The notes under the pieces: model-generated
Told to the model about the DNA's origin: nothing
Database searches by the model: none
Seen by the model: the letters and a program-made list of their open reading frames with translations, nothing else
Source: an uncultured Candidatus Poseidoniales archaeon
Lineage (GTDB): Archaea; Thermoplasmatota; Poseidoniia; Poseidoniales; Thalassarchaeaceae
Direction of reading: 5' to 3'
DNA length: 11,939 bases
Assembly: GCA_950068635.1 (NCBI GenBank)
Contig: CATMIM010000005.1
Span: forward strand, 1 to 11,939
Made by a program: the position numbers and the translations under genes
Part shown: positions 7,860-11,939 of the stretch, piece by piece
How positions within the stretch are numbered: the first letter of the stretch is position 1
How the letters are laid out: each line of letters begins with the position of its first letter

Positions 7860-8225
7860 ATGGGTAAGCGCAACGTGAAGACGAACGCGGCTCTGGTGAC
7901 GCTCATCGACGACCTCAAGAGCCAGTCTCGGGAGACCGGCAGCGCGCTCTGGCGGGATGTGGCGCAGAGGCTGGAGAGCAGCAGGAAGAACTGGGCTGAG
8001 CCCAACCTGAGTCGCCTCTCCAGACACGCTGGCGATGCATCAGTGGTGCTGGTGCCCGGGAAGTTGCTCGGCAGCGGTGAGGTGGTCGGCAAGCCGACGG
8101 TAGCCGCATACAGGGTCAGCGAAGGAGCGCGCAGCAAGATCGAGGCCGCTGGCGGAAAGGTGCTCAGCATCCCTGAGTTGATGCAGGAGAATCCGAATGG
8201 AAAGGGGGTGTTCATCCTTGGATGA
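7860..8225 (+). CDS. rpl18e: Large-subunit ribosomal protein eL18 (L18e)
   Basis: The product is a 121-residue 50S subunit protein, normal length for archaeal L18e. Family hallmarks are visible in order: the N-terminal NVKTNAALVTLIDDLK, WRDVAQRLESSRK, the central VVLVPGKLLGSGEV, KPTVAAYRVSEGARSKIEAAGGK, and the end [11 protein letters not shown]. The ATG at 7860 is preceded by GAGGGA with 5 bases between, a modest Shine-Dalgarno. It is the first gene of an L18e-L13-S9-RpoN operon, an order conserved in Archaea. In many archaea rpoD and a tRNA-Leu lie just upstream; here they are absent and an unknown divergent gene is present. Its 3' end overlaps the possible starts of rpl13, which suggests translational coupling. 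Confidence 0.95.
   Translation: MGKRNVKTNAALVTLIDDLKSQSRETGSALWRDVAQRLESSRKNWAEPNLSRLSRHAGDASVVLVPGKLLGSGEVVGKPTVAAYRVSEGARSKIEAAGGKVLSIPELMQENPNGKGVFILG
8185..8220 (+). promoter_or_regulatory. Competing ribosome binding sites for rpl13
   Basis: Two Shine-Dalgarno-like sites lie inside the end of rpl18e. AGGAGA (8185-8190) is 6 bases before the ATG at 8197. GGGGGTG (8204-8210) is 7 bases before a TTG at 8218, and matches the archaeal GGAGGTG core with one difference. Both starts are in the rpl13 frame. The conserved protein only begins near the GTG at 8248, so sequence alone does not decide. Confidence 0.4.
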
Positions 8226-8718
8226 GGAACAGGAGACCACCACATGGGTGTACGACGCCACCGACCAGATCCTCGGCCGCTTGTCGAGCCATGTGGCGAA
8301 GGTGCTGCTGTCCGCCAAGCGAGAGGGTCGTGATGAGCGGGTCATCGTGGTGAACGCCGGGCAGGCGGTCATCTCAGGCTCGCGTGCCTCAGTGCTCGCT
8401 ATCTACCGCAAGAAGGTCGAGTTGAACCACCCGCGCAGGGGGCCGTTCTACCCCAGGATGTCCGACCAGATCCTCAAGCGCACCGTGCGTGGCATGCTCC
8501 CCTACCAGAAGAACTCCACCGGACGCGCTGCCTTCCGTAACCTGCGGGTCCTACAAGGATGTCCCGCTCACCTCTCCGGTGATGAACTGCCGGAAGGTGT
8601 GCTGCTCGGTGACCCCTCGGGGTTCGCCCGCCCGCTGCCTGAACGCTTCATGCGACTGGCTGACATCAGCGAGTCGCTCGGTGCTCCGCAACGAGTCGTG
8701 ACCGGTGGTGATGCTTGA
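8197..8718 (+). CDS. rpl13: Large-subunit ribosomal protein uL13
   Basis: This is a universal 50S protein. The archaeal/eukaryal-type signature is clear: [36 protein letters not shown], then [34 protein letters not shown] and [13 protein letters not shown]. The start is uncertain. The ATG at 8197 gives 173 residues and overlaps rpl18e by 29 bp; the TTG at 8218 gives 166 residues; the GTG at 8248 gives 156 and begins at the conserved core, but has poorly spaced AGGAG. The first 17 residues of the longest form look unconserved. After the conserved core there is a C-terminal tail of about 50 residues ending RVVTGGDA. The stop TGA (8716-8718) shares its A with the rps9 ATG. Confidence 0.93.
   Translation: MERGCSSLDEEQETTTWVYDATDQILGRLSSHVAKVLLSAKREGRDERVIVVNAGQAVISGSRASVLAIYRKKVELNHPRRGPFYPRMSDQILKRTVRGMLPYQKNSTGRAAFRNLRVLQGCPAHLSGDELPEGVLLGDPSGFARPLPERFMRLADISESLGAPQRVVTGGDA
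8707..8712 (+). promoter_or_regulatory. Shine-Dalgarno for rps9
   Basis: GGTGAT lies within the last codons of rpl13, 5 bases before the ATG at 8718. It matches the complement of the archaeal 16S 3' end (GGAGGTGATC). It supports ATG 8718 over the TTG one codon earlier and over the out-of-frame ATG at 8711. Confidence 0.6.
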
Positions 8719-9164
8719 TGGCAGCGCGCAAGAAGAAGAAGCAGGCGAAGGTCGTGAACATGAGCGGCAAGCGCAAGACCGCTGTCGCCCGCGCCACTGT
8801 CAAGAAAGGCAAGGGACGGGTCCGCGTCAACAGCCAGCCGATCGAAATCCTGCAGCCTGAACTCGCTCGGCGCAAGGCGCTCGAGCCTCTGATCATCGCC
8901 GGGGCGATGGATCGGATGGAAGACGTGGACATAAACGTCAACGTCCATGGTGGAGGTGTGATGGGTCAGATGGATGCCATCAGGACAGCCATCGCCCGTG
9001 GCCTCGTGCAGTATAACGGCGGCGCTGAAGGCATCGATAAGGTTCTCGAAGACGAGTACCGAAGATTCGATCGTTCATTACTAGTGAACGACCCGCGTCG
9101 CAAGGAACCGAAGCACCAGCTCGGTCGCGGGGCGCGCAAGAAATGGCAGAAGAGCTATCGATGA
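8718..9164 (+). CDS. rps9: Small-subunit ribosomal protein uS9
   Basis: The 148-residue product is a 30S subunit protein. It shows the S9 core [27 protein letters not shown], a central [23 protein letters not shown], and the terminal [13 protein letters not shown]. In this family the terminal Lys-Ser-Tyr-Arg tail reaches the P-site tRNA. A short Lys-rich lead ([11 protein letters not shown]) precedes the conserved SGKRKTA motif. The ATG overlaps the rpl13 stop by one base (TGATG), typical of coupled translation. rpoN follows after 11 bases. Confidence 0.95.
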   Translation: MAARKKKKQAKVVNMSGKRKTAVARATVKKGKGRVRVNSQPIEILQPELARRKALEPLIIAGAMDRMEDVDINVNVHGGGVMGQMDAIRTAIARGLVQYNGGAEGIDKVLEDEYRRFDRSLLVNDPRRKEPKHQLGRGARKKWQKSYR

Positions 9165-9169
9165 GGTGA
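9163..9169 (+). promoter_or_regulatory. Shine-Dalgarno for rpoN
   Basis: GAGGTGA overlaps the rps9 stop codon and stands 6 bases before the rpoN ATG at 9176. It is a near-full match to the archaeal anti-Shine-Dalgarno and fixes the start. Confidence 0.65.
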
Positions 9170-9175
9170 AAGAAA

Positions 9176-9382
9176 ATGTTGATTCCAGTGAGATGTTTCA
9201 GTTGTGGAGCGGTGATCGGCCAGCATTGGCAGGCCTACAAGGACGCGATCGATGCCGGTCGCGAAGCCGCGGAGGTGCTAGACGAGTTGAAGGTGGTTCG
9301 CTACTGCTGCCGACGGATGTTCGTGTCCCACGTCGATCTGATCGATGATGTGGCACCGTCCACTGTCCCTCACCCCCCGTGA
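9176..9382 (+). CDS. rpoN: DNA-directed RNA polymerase subunit N (Rpb10 homologue)
   Basis: The 68-residue product is the small zinc-binding subunit of archaeal RNA polymerase, which sits at the D/L assembly platform. The N-terminal MLIPVRCFSCGAVIG holds the CxxC pair (Cys7, Cys10) and RYCCRRMFVSHVDLID holds the CC pair. Together these are the four zinc ligands of the family's atypical zinc bundle. The last ten residues (VAPSTVPHPP) are a Pro-rich tail slightly longer than usual. It closes the ribosomal operon, as in many archaea. The rpoK, enolase and rps2 genes often found next do not follow here; a tRNA gene does. Confidence 0.95.
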   Translation: MLIPVRCFSCGAVIGQHWQAYKDAIDAGREAAEVLDELKVVRYCCRRMFVSHVDLIDDVAPSTVPHPP

Positions 9383-9394
9383 GCCTGAGTGAGC

Positions 9395-9423
9395 GTCCAA
9401 AGGACATATCACCGGTCGGTGAT
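9395..9423. promoter_or_regulatory. Two inverted repeats and a TATA-like patch between rpoN and tRNA-Pro
   Basis: GTCC AAA GGAC (9395-9405) is followed directly by ATCACCG GT CGGTGAT (9408-9423), a perfect 7-bp inverted repeat. An AT-rich ACATATC (9404-9410) between them sits about 30 bases before the mature tRNA 5' end, a plausible distance for a TATA box. The set could be the tRNA promoter, a regulatory site, or a processing hairpin if the tRNA is cotranscribed with the operon. Confidence 0.3.
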
Positions 9424-9438
9424 GAGCCAGCATTCACA

Positions 9439-9513
9439 GGGCCCGTGGGTTAGCTTGGCCTATACTTGACGGCTGGGGGCCGTTAGACTCCGGTTCAAAT
9501 CCGGACGGGCCCA
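9439..9513 (+). tRNA. tRNA-Pro (anticodon GGG)
   Basis: A full cloverleaf can be folded by hand. The acceptor stem is GGGCCCG (9439-9445) with CGGGCCC (9506-9512), with discriminator A at 9513. The D arm has a 3-4 bp stem and G18-G19 at 9457-9458. The anticodon stem is GACGG/CCGTT (9468-9472, 9480-9484) with loop CTGGGGG, giving anticodon GGG at 9475-9477, which reads CCC and CCU. The variable loop is 4 bases. The T stem is TCCGG/CCGGA with loop TTCAAAT. No CCA is encoded and no intron is seen. It lies 56 bp after rpoN on the same strand. Confidence 0.92.
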
Positions 9514-9548
9514 TATGGTGAACATCGACGTGACGGGTTCGGGTTGGC

Positions 9549-9556
9549 GTTATTAG
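9549..9556 (+). promoter_or_regulatory. Possible TATA box for the beta-helix gene
   Basis: GTTATTAG is the only AT-rich patch in the 66 bp between the tRNA and the next gene. Its centre is about 28 bases before the ATG at 9580. In archaea that spacing would put transcription start at or next to the start codon, giving a leaderless message. It is a weak match, judged by position only. Confidence 0.3.
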
Positions 9557-9563
9557 TCAAAGT

Positions 9564-9586
9564 CGCTCATGGGTTGCCCATGAGCG
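9564..9586. repeat. Perfect 10-bp hairpin enclosing the start codon
   Basis: CGCTCATGGG (9564-9573), loop TTG, then CCCATGAGCG (9577-9586) pair over all ten positions. The ATG of the following gene (9580-9582) lies in the right arm and a mirror ATG (9569-9571) in the left arm. In RNA this would hide the start codon. In DNA it could be an operator, or end the upstream transcript. See the findings. Confidence 0.65.
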
Positions 9587-11939
9587 TGAGCGTAGGCCGC
9601 GGGTTCGTCCTCCTTCTCCTCCTGCTCGCTTCCCTGTCCCCGCTGGTTCAGGTGAGCGAGGCTGTTGGCGGCACCATCAGCCAGGATGAGGTCTGGTCCG
9701 GAGCGGTGGTGTTGGACTCGGATGTGAGCGTGAACAGCGGGGTCACGCTCACCATCTCCGCCGGGACGGATGTCAAAGTGCCGGATGACTACACCATCCG
9801 GGTCACGGGCAACATCGTCATCGAAGGCACCCCAGCATCGCCGGTGACCATCTGGAGCAACAGAACGGCGGTCGGAGGCACGAGCGTCTCCGGTGTATGG
9901 GGAGGCATCAGTGTGCTATCCGGGGGCAGCGTCAGTGCATCCCACGTCTCCGTCAGCAGGGCCCGCGGTGCGTTCGATGTCTACGGAAGCGGGACTCTCG
10001 ATGACGTCACGGTGTACGATTCATTCGTCGGCCTGCGCCTCTGGGGTTCTGCCACGATCACCGATTTCGCCTGCGAGCGCATCGACTTCACCTGTCTGGA
10101 GGTCCGCGGCAGCGCCAGTGCCGATGGAGTGAGCACGAGAGATGCGGGACTCGGCGTCGACCACATCGGCTCACTCGACTTGACCGATTTGACGGTCATG
10201 GACAGCGGACTGGGGATCCAGTACGCCGACGGAAGCAGCGGCAGCACTCAGGTGGTGAACCTGACCAACCTGCAGACCGGCTTGGTGGTGCGCGGTGCCA
10301 CCAGTGTCTCCGCTTCGCAGGTCAGGGGCTCAGGCCTCGGACTGCTGGTGGATGCGGTCTCGACTTCCGGATTCACCCTCTCCGACGCCAACGTCAGCGA
10401 CATCGAGGTGCTCCTGCTCGGCACCGACGTGCTCGACCTCACTTTCTCGGCCATCACCGTCTCCAGCGCCCCATCGGGCGGTTCGACCACCTCTCCCTGG
10501 GCGGTGGACGTGCGTAACGAGGGGTCGTTCAGACTGCAGGACTCGAACCTCTCCGGGTTCAGCGGCGGCATCCGCCTCACCGGCTCGGGTTCACACATTC
10601 TCGATGGCGTCGACCTCGACCTGTCGGGGGCGTTCATCGATGCCAGCGGAACGGGCTCGCTGCTCGTGGAGGACGGCACCTGGGTGACCAGCGGCGACGG
10701 CTTCGGCCATCTGTCGTCGCTCACCAGTGAGTGGCGTCAGTTGTCGATGAGTGGAGGTACGGCAGTGGAGTCGGGCCTTGAAATCACAGGTGGGCAGCAC
10801 TCGTTCACCACGGTTGAAGTGGCCAGGCAGTACCAGTCGGCCGATCAGCAGTCGGTCGGCATGGATGTGCTGTGGGCGGACATCACTGCCAACGGGCTGA
10901 CACTCTCGGGATGGAACACGGGTGTGGATTGCGGCCAGGACTGCTCCATCACAGGCGATTCTCTCACCGCGGGACAGGGTGGCGTTAACGGCGGCTCCGG
11001 AATGTTGGTCGATGGTGGAGAGGTGACGCTGGCGGGGCTTGCAACGCTCGACTCCGACGTGGGAGTGGAGTTGGTGGATGGCGATCTCCATGTCGAGACA
11101 TGGGGTGCTGCGAACCACGGCTCGACGACTCTGCAGGTGGATGACGAGGGCTCGGCGATCATCCGCTTCTTCCCCGCCGGCAGTTCGCTCGGGCTGTTCG
11201 ATGCCATGGGCGGAGGCAGTCTTCTATGGGGTTCGAGCGGCACGGCCAGAATCGCGGTCAGCATCTCCGAGGAATTCACCGAATCGACCGTGGAAGTCAC
11301 CGATCTGACCACGAATCCGCAGTCAGGTATGCAGGTGCTCGCTCACGGGTTCTCCGAGGTCAGTGACTCGATGGGCGAGGTCAGCCTGCCGCTGCTGCAG
11401 TCCGGCTCGACGGTGGTGGCCCACGATGCCGTTTCAGGGGCGGGCGCATCCGCTGTGCTCACGCCACCGGGAGGCACGCTGCAACTTCCCCTGCTGCCCA
11501 CCAGTGGTGACTGGACCGTGCCGGCGGGAGTCGATGCGATCCTCTCCAATGGAGCCTACTCATTGCCGGGCAACCTGACGATCGAGACCACCGCGTCGCT
11601 GAGTCTGCTGAACGCGTCGCTCTCGCTGTCGGGAATCGGGATGTTTACCGTTCAAGGGACCGGTCAACTGTTCGGAGATGCAGGCAGTCTGTCGGGCGGC
11701 ACGGCTACCCTGAATTCCGCCGAACCCTTTGGTGGCAGCGGCCTCGGATTGACCATTTCGACGCCTGTATCCTACACATGCTCGACCCCGCGGGCATGGC
11801 ATGGCGTGCACTTCACAGCCGGCCTTTCGATTTCCGCGGACTGTGGAGTGATCATCGAGAACGGCGGGGCCACGGGGACGATCATCGTGGGAGAGGACGG
11901 TTGGCTGGAACTCAGGAGCGCCCTGACGGTGCGCGTGCT
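9580..11939 (+). CDS. Large secreted parallel beta-helix surface protein (3' partial)
   Basis: The frame from ATG 9580 stays open to the window end: 786 full codons and no stop. The N-terminus MSVSVGRGFVLLLLLLASLS is a typical secretory signal peptide, with likely cleavage after Ala28 (VSEA). The mature part begins with a beta-helix entry: WSGAVVLDSDVSV, then GVTLTISAGTDVKV, then TIRVTGNIVIEGTPASPVTI. Residues about 33-560 are short Gly/Ser/Thr/Val/Asp-rich coils of a right-handed parallel beta-helix (pectate-lyase-like fold). Residues about 571-620 (VEVTDLTTNPQSGMQVLA and the following SMGEVSLPL) resemble a carboxypeptidase-regulatory or Ig-like module. A second helix starts near 645 (DWTVPAGVDAILSNGAY) and includes RAWHGVHF. 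No catalytic signature is recognised, and substrate binding, adhesion and a purely structural role all fit. The start is supported by the signal peptide; a TTG two codons upstream is an alternative. No Shine-Dalgarno is visible. Confidence 0.88.
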   Translation, partial: MSVSVGRGFVLLLLLLASLSPLVQVSEAVGGTISQDEVWSGAVVLDSDVSVNSGVTLTISAGTDVKVPDDYTIRVTGNIVIEGTPASPVTIWSNRTAVGGTSVSGVWGGISVLSGGSVSASHVSVSRARGAFDVYGSGTLDDVTVYDSFVGLRLWGSATITDFACERIDFTCLEVRGSASADGVSTRDAGLGVDHIGSLDLTDLTVMDSGLGIQYADGSSGSTQVVNLTNLQTGLVVRGATSVSASQVRGSGLGLLVDAVSTSGFTLSDANVSDIEVLLLGTDVLDLTFSAITVSSAPSGGSTTSPWAVDVRNEGSFRLQDSNLSGFSGGIRLTGSGSHILDGVDLDLSGAFIDASGTGSLLVEDGTWVTSGDGFGHLSSLTSEWRQLSMSGGTAVESGLEITGGQHSFTTVEVARQYQSADQQSVGMDVLWADITANGLTLSGWNTGVDCGQDCSITGDSLTAGQGGVNGGSGMLVDGGEVTLAGLATLDSDVGVELVDGDLHVETWGAANHGSTTLQVDDEGSAIIRFFPAGSSLGLFDAMGGGSLLWGSSGTARIAVSISEEFTESTVEVTDLTTNPQSGMQVLAHGFSEVSDSMGEVSLPLLQSGSTVVAHDAVSGAGASAVLTPPGGTLQLPLLPTSGDWTVPAGVDAILSNGAYSLPGNLTIETTASLSLLNASLSLSGIGMFTVQGTGQLFGDAGSLSGGTATLNSAEPFGGSGLGLTISTPVSYTCSTPRAWHGVHFTAGLSISADCGVIIENGGATGTIIVGEDGWLELRSALTVRV

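Noticed and set aside
7534..7878. Plus-strand frames 7534-7878 and 7568-7786 across the divergent spacer.
   Set aside because: They overlap the unknown minus-strand gene, have Ser/Arg/Pro-rich low-complexity translation, and end over the rpl18e start.
9893..11811. Short frames on both strands between 9893 and 11811.
   Set aside because: A single uninterrupted frame from 9580 with a signal peptide and beta-helix pattern covers the whole stretch. It has no stop only because the window ends.

Overview
The window looks archaeal and most likely comes from a planktonic euryarchaeon of the Marine Group II / Poseidoniales type. Two things support this. There is a compact eL18–uL13–uS9–RpoN (Rpb10) gene cluster of archaeal type, with Shine-Dalgarno sequences resembling GGTGAT and GAGGTGA. 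It is flanked by very large GC-rich genes for secreted, Ca-binding-repeat and beta-helix surface proteins, which are common in that group. The archaeal assignment is secure from the ribosomal and polymerase proteins; the placement in Poseidoniales is inference.

Layout. (1) Positions 2-7135, + strand: the 3' 2,377 codons of a giant surface protein whose start lies before the window. It has about 1,000 residues of Asp-rich thrombospondin-type-3-like (TSP3) repeats, then about 1,150 residues of Ig-like, sequon-rich beta domains, one transmembrane helix, and a cytoplasmic tail resembling DUF4129. (2) Positions 7198-7647, - strand: a 149-residue, mostly helical, acidic protein that I do not recognise, convergent with the giant gene. 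(3) Positions 7648-7859: a 212-bp divergent intergenic region with a GGGCCC inverted repeat and a G-rich leader. (4) Positions 7860-9382, + strand: rpl18e, rpl13, rps9 and rpoN. The first three overlap by a few to tens of bases and rpoN follows 11 bp after rps9, so this is a translation-machinery operon. (5) Positions 9439-9513: tRNA-Pro with anticodon GGG. (6) Position 9580 to the window end, + strand: the 5' 786 codons of a second large secreted protein, with a signal peptide, a right-handed parallel beta-helix, a small Ig/carboxypeptidase-regulatory-like insert and a second beta-helix. This frame stays open to the last base.

The picture is a housekeeping island (ribosome, RNA polymerase, tRNA) set between two giant cell-surface genes. 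The ribosomal genes work together in translation. The surface genes have no visible functional link to them. I see no CRISPR array, transposase, integrase or phage gene, and no gene-free stretch over 300 bp. The points most worth checking are the fusion of a TSP3/Ig ectodomain to an orphan DUF4129-like tail, a perfect 10-bp hairpin that contains the start codon of the beta-helix gene, and the unknown convergent gene.
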